NCBI GenBank assembly: GCA_030533445.1 | Contig: CM060081.1 | Coordinates: 2,003,315-2,067,314 of the forward strand | DNA length: 64,000 bases | Source: Cyprinodon diabolis | Taxonomy: Eukaryota; Chordata; Actinopteri; Cyprinodontiformes; Cyprinodontidae | Direction of reading: 5' to 3' | The notes under the pieces: model-generated | Told to the model about the DNA's origin: nothing | Database searches by the model: none | What the model saw: the letters and a program-made list of their open reading frames with translations, nothing else | In this document: positions 24,561 through 34,699 of the stretch, piece after piece | How positions within the stretch are numbered: the stretch's first letter is position 1 | Layout: every line of letters starts with the position of its first letter | Program-made: the position numbers and the translations under genes

Positions 24561-25654
24561 AATATTTTTATGGTTTTTAATAATTTTTAAACACCAACAG
24601 GCCAAAATAGAAATGAGCTTAAATGAAACCAAACTAAGGAGTCTATTTTTAAAATGTAAGGAGTAGAAGGAAAAAATTGTCTAAAAAATATTTACTGTAG
24701 TAAATTATAGACAGCATTAGTACTGAAGGAAACAAAGTATTTGTAGTTTGTTATTTGACGCCTCTGGCCAACATCAGCTGTAAAAAAAAAAAAAAAAATC
24801 GTGTCATAATTTTCTTACTGAGGAAACACAAAAACATTATTTCCATGAAATCCTAAATGCAGCAACAGATGGTAGAGAGCTGACTGGTGCATGCCTGCCC
24901 CCTACTGGCCATAGTGGAAAATAACATGCATTCATGCAACAGCTTCACCTCTGAGGGGCCGGAGGGACTAAACAGATATGGGCAAAACTTTTCATTGAAG
25001 GAAAAAAAAAAAAGCTTATCGCTGATGATGTTTGGCTAAAAGCAGAACATGATGAACCAGCAGCACAGAAATAAAAACAAGCTTACGACCGAGATGAAGT
25101 AAGACATGTTTCCAAGCAGAACATCACCTATTTCAGCCTAAAATAAACAAGCTGTTCTGATGCCTGATTCACACCAAGCTTTTCTTGTTTGCTTTTGCTC
25201 TGAATTTCAAACAGAAGCTTAGAACTGAGGTATTTCTGGGAAAAGAGGCAAAACGGCTTCTGTTCATTGCAGGGGTCATTTGGTCATTAGTTAGGAAATA
25301 AAAATACAGTGTGAATGAGAGAGCCTGTCTGTGTGGGGGCAATGCACGGCATTCACATCCCTGTGAAAAACACTGAGCCATTCATGGTTAGACGTTCTCA
25401 GAGAGGAGCGGGCCCTGCTGGGACTGATGGGGGATGGAGGCTCAGGGGGCCGGCTGGGAGCATGGGGGAGGTGTAGGCAGAGGTGGGCCTTTTCTCTCAA
25501 CTTTATTGTCACAGGGTCACAAACGGCGGCAAGCTGCCTGCTTTTTGCAAACAAATAACGACCTTTTACAGCCAGCATGAGGAGCATGCTCTAAAATACA
25601 GTTCAGCTTTTGCTTTGTTAACATGAACAACCAACTGTCTGGGATCTTCAATCG
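24561..25654. other. Unassigned
   Basis: Poly-A run at 24781-24798. No gene recognised. Confidence 0.4.
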
Positions 25655-25868
25655 ACACCAAGACAATGTAAATCCCTTTATTGTTCCGCATGTGGAAACT
25701 CACTCTGCATTTAACACATCCCCATGTGGAGCAGTGGGCTGCCATTGGGCGGCATCCGGGGAGCAGTCTGGGGTTAAGGGTCTGGTTCAGGGACCCAGAG
25801 TGGAGGCTGTGGGGATCATAGCAACCTTCTCAGAGCACAAGCACACTGCTCTAACCACTAGGCCATCA
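25655..25868 (-). mobile_element. tRNA-derived SINE (copy 1)
   Basis: Related to 50149-50384: both share the GGAGCAGTGGGCTGCCAT block, the GGGGTTAAGGGTCT block and the GACCCAGAGTGG block. On the minus strand the head carries tRNA-like promoter boxes and the tail lies at the low coordinate. Confidence 0.7.
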
Positions 25869-26713
25869 TAAGGTCCAGAATCTGTTCAGTTACTTTGATC
25901 TTGGACCTTGGCTATGCCTGCCTCAAGAGCCATGTTGTTTTATTGTTGACGTTTGTCAAAAACGCTGCAAGATTTGGGGTATTGTGTCTTTGTTTTCTTT
26001 GTAGCTTCCCAGAGATTGAGGTTATAGTGTTGCAAGTGGTACCAAATGAAAGCTAATAAAATTATCTTACATATGCTGCCAAACACGTTTACACCTGTGT
26101 AAATTTAACAAATTTTAATTCGTTTTGCTCCGATACTGATACCACTATCAGGTGGGGCTCCGATCCAGCACTAAAATGGTGGTATCGGTATCGGCGAGTC
26201 CCAACAAATACGACAACGATACCATTTTGGGAGTCAAAAGGTTATTAAACTATTTTCACTGTTACTTCCCCTGGCAGAGTCTAGGGGGTGTAAGGGACCA
26301 ACATAAATTTAGACAGTGAATGAAGGAGTGAATAGCGCATTTTAAAAGTTTTATTCTGACATTTCTTTTGAATTAATTAATGGTAACGGCTTCAGAGAGA
26401 GCCCAGGCCAAAATAACAAACAAAACAACCCTAACAAAAAGAAAAGTGGACTTACCTTACTCAATATGAAACCAAAATATACTAAACTACAATATAACCT
26501 ACCTAACCAACACATAAACAGGAGAAAACTGGGATTAAACAAAAAGGCAGATCTCCCCTACAAAAAACATCCAAGCAGGTTTACATGGTAGCAATCTTAA
26601 CAGTCCATTAGATTAGATTAGATTCTACAATGAACACAGAGGTGTTTGGCAGACAAATTGCCGCAGATGTGGAGGTCCTCCAGTGGCTGGAGTAAAGTAA
26701 GGCTGTCCTCTCA
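25869..26713. other. Mostly unassigned; short hAT-like fragment
   Basis: The GGTGGTATCGGTATCGGCGA stretch at about 26175-26195 resembles subterminal sequence of Ac-type hAT elements in fish. The rest is not recognised. Confidence 0.35.
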
Positions 26714-26797
26714 ATCCATCCATCCATCCATCCATCCATCCATCCATCCATCCATCCATCCATCCATCCATCCATCATCCATCCATCATCCATCCAA
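26714..26797. repeat. (CCAT)n microsatellite
   Basis: About 20 CCAT units, slightly interrupted near the right end. Confidence 0.97.
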
Positions 26798-26844
26798 TGG
26801 GAAAAATATCAGTTTGCATAAGTTTGATAAATAAAGATCTTATT

Positions 26845-26892
26845 TGAAGAGGTGTAATATATATATATATATATATATATTACACCTCTTCA
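26845..26892. repeat. Perfect 48-bp palindrome with AT core
   Basis: TGAAGAGGTGTA at 26845-26856 and its exact reverse complement TACACCTCTTCA at 26881-26892 flank an (AT)n core, so the whole segment can extrude as a cruciform. More AT repeats follow to about 26920. Confidence 0.95.
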
Positions 26893-26929
26893 TATATATA
26901 TATATTTATATATATACACTACCATTCAA

Positions 26930-27364
26930 TAGTTTAGGATTGGGGAAAAGTTGGGGGAAAACATAGTAAACAAAGGCAGTAATCCAAAAATCCAACAAAT
27001 AATGAAAAGCAAACCAGAACTATGGAGACATCTGGGGAAACCAAACACGAGGAGCCAGGGAGAGATGAGGTAGGTAGACAACAACATGGGAGGACAGCAA
27101 AGACAAAGAACCAACAAAGAGTGAGAGCAGAGGGAAAGTATAGGTAGCTGACTGAGACAAAGGCATGTCTAACAAGCAGATGAGCAGCAGGTGTGAGAGG
27201 AGACAACGAAGGAGCCAAGGGGGAAGGAACACACACACACAAGAGGGCAACAGAAAAACATGACAACTAACATAAATTTAGAAATTACAACAAAACAGGA
27301 ATTAAACCAATACAACTAGAAAACAAGGAGCAAAGTAAAGTACAACAGAACCTAGGCCACGACA
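26930..27364 (-). mobile_element. Probable 3' LTR of Ty3/gypsy element 2
   Basis: On the minus strand a purine tract (AAGTGGGGGGCAC) immediately precedes TGTCGTGGCC at 27364. This is the same layout as the polypurine tract and LTR start of the intact gypsy element at 34647. The far LTR end cannot be placed; 26930 is a minimum. Confidence 0.5.
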
Positions 27365-27529
27365 GTGCCCCCCACTTAAGGGCGGATCCCAGACGCCCTA
27401 AAATGTCCAGAAACAAAACACAACCCACCCAGGGTGGGCGGAGGGGGAACACGGAAGGAGGGCACGAAACACAAAACCAAACGCAAAGTCCAACTAAAAA
27501 CCAAAACAACCCACCCAAGGTGGGCAAGG

Positions 27530-27850
27530 GCAAACAAAGTCTCTGGAGGCCGACCATGGGGCCGGAAGTGAGGCAGAGTCTCTGGAGGCCGGCCGTGGGG
27601 CCGAAGGCGAGGCAGAGTCTCTGGAGACCGGCCGTGGGGCCGGAGGCGAGGCTGTCCCTGACGAAGGAGGGCCTCTGGAGGGGGCCGGAGGCGAGGCCTT
27701 TACCGACGAAGGAGGGCCCCTGGAGGAGGCCAGCGATGAAGGAGGGCCCCTGGAGGAGGCCGGTGGCGAAGGAGGGCCTCAGGAGCAGGCTGGCGGCGAC
27801 GCCGTCTCTGACAAAGGAGGGCCTCCAAAGGAGGCCGGCGGCAACGCCAT
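27530..27850. repeat. GC-rich minisatellites in gypsy element 2
   Basis: An approximately 39-bp unit (GTCTCTGGAGGCCGGCCGTG core, about three copies) is followed by an approximately 30-bp unit (GAAGGAGGGCCCCTGGAGGA core, about five copies). Confidence 0.85.
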
Positions 27851-27861
27851 CTCTCACTTAG

Positions 27862-28175
27862 CAGCTGCCTTGAGGGACGCCACCTCTGACGCAGCAGCTG
27901 CCTTGGGGGACGCCGTCTCTGACGCAGCAGCTGCCTTGGGGGGAGCCACCTCTGACGCAGCAGCTGCCTTGGGGGGAGTCACCTCTGATGCAGTAGCTGC
28001 CTTGAGGGACGCCACCTCTGACACAGCAGCTGCCTTGGGGGGCGCCGTCTCTGACGCAGCAGCTGCCTTGAGGGGAGCCACCTCTGACGCAGCAGCTGCC
28101 TTGAGGGACGCCACCTCTGACGCCGCAGCTGCCTTGGGGGACGCCGTCTCTGACGCAGTAGCTGCCTTTGGGGGA
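27862..28175. repeat. 33-bp Ala-rich coding minisatellite
   Basis: About nine copies of a 33-bp unit with core CTGCCTTGGGGGACGCCGTC. It reads on the minus strand as an 11-residue repeat of the type ASEVASLKAAA, in frame with the RNase H remnant upstream. Confidence 0.92.
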
Positions 28176-29731
28176 GCCGACTGCAGCACAGGAACAACCT
28201 CAGAGGAGGCTTGGAGCGCCCACTGATGGCTCTTGGAGGGTTGGAGCGACCGCTGAGGGCTTCCGGAGGCTTGGAGTGCCCGCTGAGGGCTTACTCGATG
28301 GTGCAATTGTGACCGGAGAGCATGAGCGCCCAACGTTGCATGTGAGCTGCAGCCAAAGAATGGTGTGCTTTTCTCTGGACTGAGGATGGTTGTAAGTGGG
28401 TGATGGTCAGTGAGCAGTGTGAATGTATTGCCGTAGAGGTATTGATAGAACTTTTGTACTCCAAAGACTATCGCTAACGCCTCCCTCTCGATCTGTGGGT
28501 AGTTTTGTTCCGCTTTGCTGAGTGTTTTGGAGGCAAAGGCGATTGGTTTTTCTCTTGGCATCCAGCCTGATGTGAGACAGAACAACTCCGACTCCATAGG
28601 GTGAAGCATCGCAAGCAAGGTCTATTGACACCAGGAGTGCTTTGGCTTTCTGGAACGCAGATGCACATGCCGACGTCCACTGCCACTTTCTCTCTTTGTT
28701 CAGCAGTTCGTTTAGTGGCCTAAGCATAGTGGCAATGGCATGAAGTGTCCATAGAAGTTAAGCATTCCTAGAAAAGAGCGCTGTTGACTCACATCACCTG
28801 GTGCTGGTGCGTCCATGATGGTGTGGACCTTCTCCGGTGACTTGTGGAGACCAGCAGCGTAGATGATGTGGCCCAGGTATTCCACGGACTCCTGGAAGAA
28901 GAGACAGTTCTCTTGCTTAAGGTGCATTCCCTACTCCTCTACCCTGCAGAGTACTGCATCCAGGGTTTTCAGATGTGTCTACGCGTCAGGACCACTGACA
29001 AGTATGTTCTCCAGGTAGCAGTGTGTGTTTGGCAGTCCGATGAGTACCTGGTCCATGGCCTTTTGGAACAAGGTGAGCAGTGACGCTACACTGAATGGCA
29101 AGCGGTTGAAGGTGAAGAGTCCTTTCTGAGTTGAGATGGTCAGCAGCTTCCTAGAGCTCTCTTCTACTTCCATCTGCAGATATGCATTGGAAAGATGCAG
29201 CTTACTGAAGTGCTGACCACCAGCGAGGGAAGCAAACAAGTCCTCAATGCATGGAACAGGGTACTTGTCGATGCACAGAGCTTTGTTGAGTGTGACTCTC
29301 CCCGCAGTCTTACGGGTCCGTCCTTTTTGCTGACTAGCACCACTGGCATCGTCCAGTCACTGTGTGCGACAGGTGAGATGACAACAAGCTCAGTGAGGCG
29401 TTTCAGCTCGACTTCCACTCGCAGTCGGAGGGCATAAGGCATGTTGCGTGGTGGGCAGAATTTGGGTACACTCTTTGGTCTGAGAGTGAGCCTAGCTTTC
29501 ACTCCCTTCATGGTGCCTAACTGATCTGAGAAAACAGCAGAGTATCTCTAACACATTCTCGAGGCTGTCTGTCTGTGTGTGTACAATTGCATGTACAGTC
29601 TTTAAGTCTCTCCAATTCAGTTGAATGGCTCTCAACCACTCTCTGCCAAACAATGGTGGAGCATCCACCTTCACCACATACAATGGCAAGACAGCCCTTT
29701 GCTTGTTCAGTGCCACTTGTACTTTAATGAC

Positions 29732-31148
29732 CAGGGGCGGATTTAGGAAATTTGGGGCCCTAGGCAAAGACAGGCATGGGGCCCTCTGAATTGAGAAGAA
29801 AACATATAGAACAGACCCATTATACAGATACAGAAATTTTAATAGAAAGGAAATTTGAGGATGTCATGTATCTTCATGTTTGTCTATGTCACTGTAACTC
29901 GGAGGAGATAATCTCTCTCTCTCATATATATATATATATGTGTGTGTGTGTGTATATATAAATAAATAAAAGGTGCATGTCACAGGAAAGACTAGTGTTG
30001 TTACAAATATGACAATTGCTTAAACTACAGAACAGTAAATTATTTGATCTATAATTAATGTGACCCCTAACATCCCCAGCTGTACACAATAACACACATT
30101 AAAGCAATATAAATACAAAGCTGTAAAGCAGAGTGAGATGTTGGTAATAACTTCCTTATGTTTTTTGAATGTATAACTTAAATTATTAAGGACTAAAACA
30201 CCTAAAATTTATGGGTGATTTTACAATATTTAAAAGCCTGAGATTTTCCTGAAATTCAACATAAAAAAAACACCTAAATAGCTGATTTTTCATCGTTTGT
30301 AGCAAATCCAAATGAAATTATAAACTTACTTTAAAATGACCCATCTTCAATAAGGTAAACAAATACTTATCAATATAGGGGGAATGTCCCCTTCGACAGC
30401 TTAATACTCACTAGTTGTTCAACTCCACACGATGGATCCTCCTCAACAGGCGCCAGCGTTACCGCTGAGTTTCAATGTTCGCGGGTTACTGCTGCTGCTG
30501 CTCGCCGCAGTGAAGAAGCCGAACCCCGAAATCCAGCATACTCCGTCAGCGCTCCGCTGCGCTGCGCTCCAGACCGCCTGCGCAAAGCAAAGCCTACAGC
30601 TGCCGCTGTGGCTCCCGTCCGCTCTGAGTTCATTGGAGATCGTAGAGGGCATGCGCCAGATGAACCAGGGTTTCCGCGGATCATTAAAAATAATTACAAT
30701 TCATAATTTCTTTCTTTAAATCAAGGCCTTAATTGGCACTAAAATTTATTAAATATGTTTATCGTGGCATTTATGATTCTTTAATAAAAATGTTTATAAA
30801 AACTATTCCGTCAGATATATTATATCGCGATTAATTTGTGTGAAACTGATCATAAAGCCGTATGTTCGGAAAGGAAGCTCGAGGCGGAGAAAAAGCTAGA
30901 GAATATATAAATACGTGTGTGTGTGTTTGTTTACATACATACAGGAGTCATGGAACTGTGCTTACAGCTCCTTCATATTTCATGTACACTAATAACTTGT
31001 GTACATGGTTCTTGTTGATGGCATTAAAATCATTTCTAATAGCATTAAATTAGAGCCACTCATTCCTGTATGAACCCTGTGAGCGCTTAATTTAATATGA
31101 CATATTCAAAAAATCCCCATCAGCTTTCAGCTTATGTTCAGTTTCTGC

Positions 31149-31219
<71 letters not shown>

Positions 31220-31714
31220 TTTTTAGATTTTTGTAACGGGGATAACTAGGATCATTCAAAACAGCTTTTTTTGAATGAACGTTGTTTGTTCTCTACTCCC
31301 AAACTCAGCATCTCTTCATCCATTCCTGTAATAAGAAGTTTATTTTGAATGGATTTGATTAAACTTTCAGTCCCTCGGTATAAAATCAATATTTTGATGG
31401 AGATGAGAAATCTGCTTCCTGGTTGGTGAATAACCATTAGTTTGCATCATATTATTTAAATAAACGGTGTTAGTTTTTTTGGAATGTATAAAAATTAAGC
31501 TATAATTTCTAGTTACCGATCTGCTACTATATTTTAATTTGACTCGATGTTCTTTTTTTTCCTTTTTGGTGCGATTGCAATACCGGATCTTGACCTGGCC
31601 GGACCGGAGCAAAAATACGGAGCCGAGCTATTTTTTGCTCCGCTCCGTATTTTGTCGGTGAACTCGGGGCCCTAGGCAACTGCCCAGTTTTGCCTAATGG
31701 TAAATCCGCCCCTG
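29732..31714. mobile_element. hAT-family transposon (copy 3, long form)
   Basis: Inverted ends CAGGGGCGGATTTAGG and the reverse complement of TAAATCCGCCCCTG mark a 1983-bp element. Subterminal GGGGCCCTAGGCAA motifs face inward at both ends. Its interior differs from copies 1 and 2 and includes a CpG-rich stretch at about 30430-30680 and AT/GT microsatellites at about 29920-29960 and 31151-31224. Matching 8-bp flanks were not seen (TTAATGAC left, GCTGAGAG right). It lies directly upstream of the zinc-finger gene's first exon. Confidence 0.85.
31151..31224. repeat. (AT)n microsatellite plus poly-T
   Basis: About 30 AT units followed by a 14-base T run, inside hAT copy 3. Confidence 0.97.
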
Positions 31715-31717
31715 GCT

Positions 31718-31766
31718 GAGAGACGTTAACCTGACAACAGCCAGGTTGTCAGGTTAGAGAGACGTT
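31718..31766. repeat. Hairpin bracketed by 10-bp direct repeats
   Basis: A perfect inverted repeat, TAACCTGACAAC and GTTGTCAGGTTA with a 6-base loop, spans 31727-31756. It is bracketed by identical GAGAGACGTT copies at 31718-31727 and 31757-31766. The segment sits between the hAT terminus and the coding start of the zinc-finger gene. Confidence 0.93.
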
Positions 31767-31935
31767 GCTTTGGAAGAAGAAACGATGAGTTCTTGATCCG
31801 GAGTAGCTGAATTTCTAACTTTACCGAAGGCTGCTCCCGATCATCATCATCTAGCTTCAAGGAGAGTTTATCAGCGAGCAGTTAACTCCTGCTGAAGAAA
31901 CATTGACGGAGGTTAAAGGAAGACCCAAAGTGGAG
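31767..31935 (+). promoter_or_regulatory. Probable 5'UTR and promoter-proximal region of the ZNF gene
   Basis: Sequence between the hAT end/hairpin and the exon-1 ATG. No TATA box is obvious and the transcription start is not defined. The region is inferred to be 5'UTR only from its position before the coding exon. Confidence 0.4.
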
Positions 31936-31999
31936 ATGGACGATCAGCACAGACTGCTGGATTTCACCAGGATCCCCCAGATCATCTTTCACCGGATAG
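31936..31999 (+). CDS. C2H2 zinc-finger gene, coding exon 1
   Basis: ATG at 31936 opens 21 codons (MDDQHRLLDFTRIPQIIFHR then I) and ends in phase 1 at a donor GTAGGAAA (32000). This short first exon, ending IPQI...HRI before a donor, is the pattern of many teleost poly-C2H2 genes, where exon 2 starts with an acidic linker. Joining its last G to the acceptor at 50684 gives GAC (Asp) and continues in frame into the finger exon, so the phases agree. It lies 222 bp downstream of hAT copy 3, and a DNA transposon begins 12 bp past the donor. Too short to be found by ORF length alone. No other upstream exon was seen. Confidence 0.82.
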
Positions 32000-32011
32000 G
32001 TAGGAAACACC

Positions 32012-33244
32012 AGCTCTGTTCGAAAACCTAGGACGTGTCCTCCAAGGACGCGGTCTACCTAGACTGGATCCTTCGAAGTCCTTGAAAATAAGGAGACCGG
32101 AAGAGTTTAGGCTGTGAATTCGACCAGGTCTACCCTTCGGCGGGTTTTACCGCCGTATGCTCTGTTGCTTAGCAACCGTGAACGTTGACACACAAAGCAG
32201 GAAAAGAATTAATACAGAAGTTTTCAAAACTGTTTATTTATTTCTTTTTTATTGTGAAGTGAACAAAGACTCACAAGAATCCAGAGTAGAATAAAGGTTC
32301 CAACAGGCGGGAGCAGGAAAAAATAAAATCAAATGTAATGATAGAAACCTTAGTCAGTTAAATAACCTGCTGCTGTCAATCTGCACATCTCTGATGTTGC
32401 TGCTATTTTCAAATATCCATTACTGTAAAAATGTCTATAGCTGCATATTGGTTATTTATTCTCCAGTTTTATATTGTTAAAACACTTCACAGTATTGTAT
32501 TTTTTATATTTTAACTCTTCCCTATCATGTTATTCTTATACATTTTTCTAAGGTCCACATTTGTGTGACCATTTTCAATAACCTTTCTGCTGCTGTAAAT
32601 TTGCACATTGTGCGACAGTAAAGGGATTTTCTATTCTATTCTATAAAAGGGGTAGAAAGATATAAGTAAATCTAAACAATGTATTTATAAAAAATATATC
32701 TGCAAAATCTCTAAAATTCAACAACAAAAAATACGTAGTTAAGCATATTGTGCAAAACAGCAATAAAAAGATAAAAATCCTATCAGATTTATAGTCCCCA
32801 CCCTGCAGATATATTAGAATCTGTCCTTATATTCCAGCCAAACTCATTTACACAGTAACAGATTAAAACCTTTAGATAAATCAAACACTACCGCCACATA
32901 TCTGACTCAATAACCATTAAAACAACTATTTTTCATTAATCTCAGACGGAACTATTAAATGACTTGTATTATATTAAACTGAACTTCCAATTTTCACCAC
33001 TGTTCGGCGCCAAGTAACCTTTCCTCTGATCACAGCTTGCTTGGTCTCGCAATGAATCCTGGGATATCCAAGAATACCGAGGATACATCGGACCCGTCCT
33101 TCAAATCGGGCAAAAAGAAGGACGCATTTTAAGGCCGCATAACGAGGACTCTTGGAATCCGACCAGACCTCGGCGCCGCGCTATGATGTAATCGGCCTTC
33201 GAATCCGGTCTTTTAAGGATGCGTCCTAGGTTTTTGAACAGAGC
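32012..33244. mobile_element. 1.2-kb TIR DNA transposon (superfamily unknown)
   Basis: Left end AGCTCTGTTCGAAAACCTAG; the reverse complement of the right end reads GCTCTGTTCAAAAACCTAGG. CACC occurs on both sides (32008-32011 and 33245-33248), a possible 4-bp TSD. The interior is AT-rich with no transposase frame. Its right part (about 32790-33235) is repeated in inverse orientation at 59270-59700. Confidence 0.75.
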
Positions 33245-33253
33245 CACCTTTCC

Positions 33254-33491
33254 AATCGGTCTCCGTCATTTGTTGCTAAGACGCCATTTTAGGTGGAAAA
33301 GGCGTAGTGTAAACAACCGTAGCATAGCTAATCGAAGGACTAAAGGCCCGTTTACATAGCAGCCTGTCCAAGATAAGTCATTACAGTTAACATAAGCCTG
33401 AAAACAGGGGCGGATTTAGGAAAATCGGTCTCTGCCAGTCACGTGACATTTGTTGCTAAGACGCCATTTTAGGTGGAAAAGGCGTAGTGTA
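33254..33491. repeat. 45-bp direct duplication around a lone hAT terminus
   Basis: Positions 33267-33311 and 33447-33491 are the same 45-bp sequence (TTGCTAAGACGCCATTTTAG core), exactly 180 bp apart. Between them lies CAGGGGCGGATTTAGGAAA (33405-33423), the extreme end of the hAT family at 29732, without the rest of the element. Confidence 0.88.
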
Positions 33492-33931
33492 CCGCGCCCG
33501 AGGTAAACAATTGACGTCACTTGGCGGAGTATTTGTTTCTGCAAAGAACATTACAGAGCAACCATATTGCTCATAGTACATCTATGAAATAAAAGTTAAG
33601 GCTAGGGAGAAACAGCGCTCTAAATAAGAAGATTAACCCTTTAAAGCCCGATCGAAGAATAAAACAAAACAGAAAATTACTGTTTTTTGGTTTGAAGTCC
33701 TTATTTGGCCTTTTAACAAAATATGTAAAAAGAAAAAAACAGAAATACATTTTTGATATTAATAATTTATTACTATGCGATAAGTCAGGATTATTTTTTG
33801 TGTAGTCTTCTGCCCTCTGTTATCAGGTATATCTGATTGTGTACGATAGGATTTTGAGCAAAGTTTTTACCATTAAATTATGCAAAAGGTGTCAGACGCA
33901 AAACATTTCAGAAACCGTATGTATCAAATAT
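33492..33931. other. Unassigned AT-rich intron sequence
   Basis: No element recognised. The last bases continue across the gypsy insertion into the L1 remnant at 39411. Confidence 0.4.
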
Positions 33932-33936
33932 GATAC

Positions 33937-34647
33937 TGTCATGATGGGTCTAAAGCTTCAAGCCCATATGCAGAACACAACGGAGGCTGGGTAAAAGGTT
34001 TAACAGAGTTTATTTTGGTTTGCACAAAACACAAGATCATAAACTGGAACTGGAACTGGTCAGGGCTGGAACACTGGAGTCTGCAGAGATTATAGTTTGA
34101 TTAGACAACGGAGTGATGGGTTTTATGAGTCCTTGTTTACTCAGCAGAATACCTTGAGGGTGTCCGGGCTTCTCTTTGAGAGAGAAGGAACTGTTGGGTC
34201 CAGAGACTGTTTGTTCAGCAGAGTCCAAGAGTTGCTGCAGCGTCTTGCTTCTGACTTTGAAGGCAGACCTTGATCTGAGTTTCAGGCTCTTAGCCAAGAG
34301 CAGCAGGGGAGTCCACAAAGGAATCTTCAGGTTTGGCTCACGAGGGCTATTTCGGCAGGTTAAGCTCATCCAGAGCCTCAGGTAGAGACAGGTTTCCTGT
34401 GAGGCAAAAACAAGGAAGAATTAGGATCAAGATCTCACTCAAGGGACAGCAAAGATTCTAGGTTTAGGGCTCAGGTCGCTAACCAAACTAGGTCAACACT
34501 GCGGCGTCGAAGCAAGGTCTGGCAGCTGGTTATATAGGGCAGGTCTCTGATAAGGAGATTCGCCTCAGGTGTGCTGGAAGACTCCAGCCCTTCGAGAACC
34601 ACGGCGCACTCTGCTGGAGGAAGGTGGTACAGCTCCAGATCCCAACA
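33937..34647 (-). repeat. 3' LTR of the chromovirus (711 bp)
   Basis: Minus-strand LTR from TGTTGGGATC (34647) to CATGACA (33937). It contains 325 bp (34188-34512) absent from the other LTR; the breakpoint shares GAAG on both sides. Confidence 0.93.
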
Positions 34648-34699
34648 GTACCCCCCTCTCAACGACCGCCTCTTGGCGGTCCAGAAGACGTCGACGGGA

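Larger units (their letters stand above)
27365..29731 (-). pseudogene. Ty3/gypsy pol remnant (element 2)
   Basis: Minus-strand pieces appear in gypsy order. A protease-to-RT linker region is at 29492-29767. RT N-terminal blocks are at 28979-29511, with VLVSKKDG visible. Where the active-site Y-x-D-D is expected the sequence reads YLENILVSG. RT thumb and RNase H run from about 28930 to 28330 (PIAFASKTLSKAEQNYP, then TDHHPL). After RNase H the frame runs into a 33-bp Ala-rich minisatellite; integrase is missing. Frames are shifted several times. An hAT element (29732-31714) interrupts its upstream side. It is inactive. Confidence 0.85.

Noticed and set aside
30432..30719. 95-codon ORF inside hAT copy 3 as a host gene
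   Set aside because: No family signature; it lies in a CpG-rich part of a transposon with no splice or domain support.
29732..31714. 8-bp TSD for hAT copy 3
   Set aside because: Flanks TTAATGAC and GCTGAGAG do not match; the insertion is probably older or rearranged.
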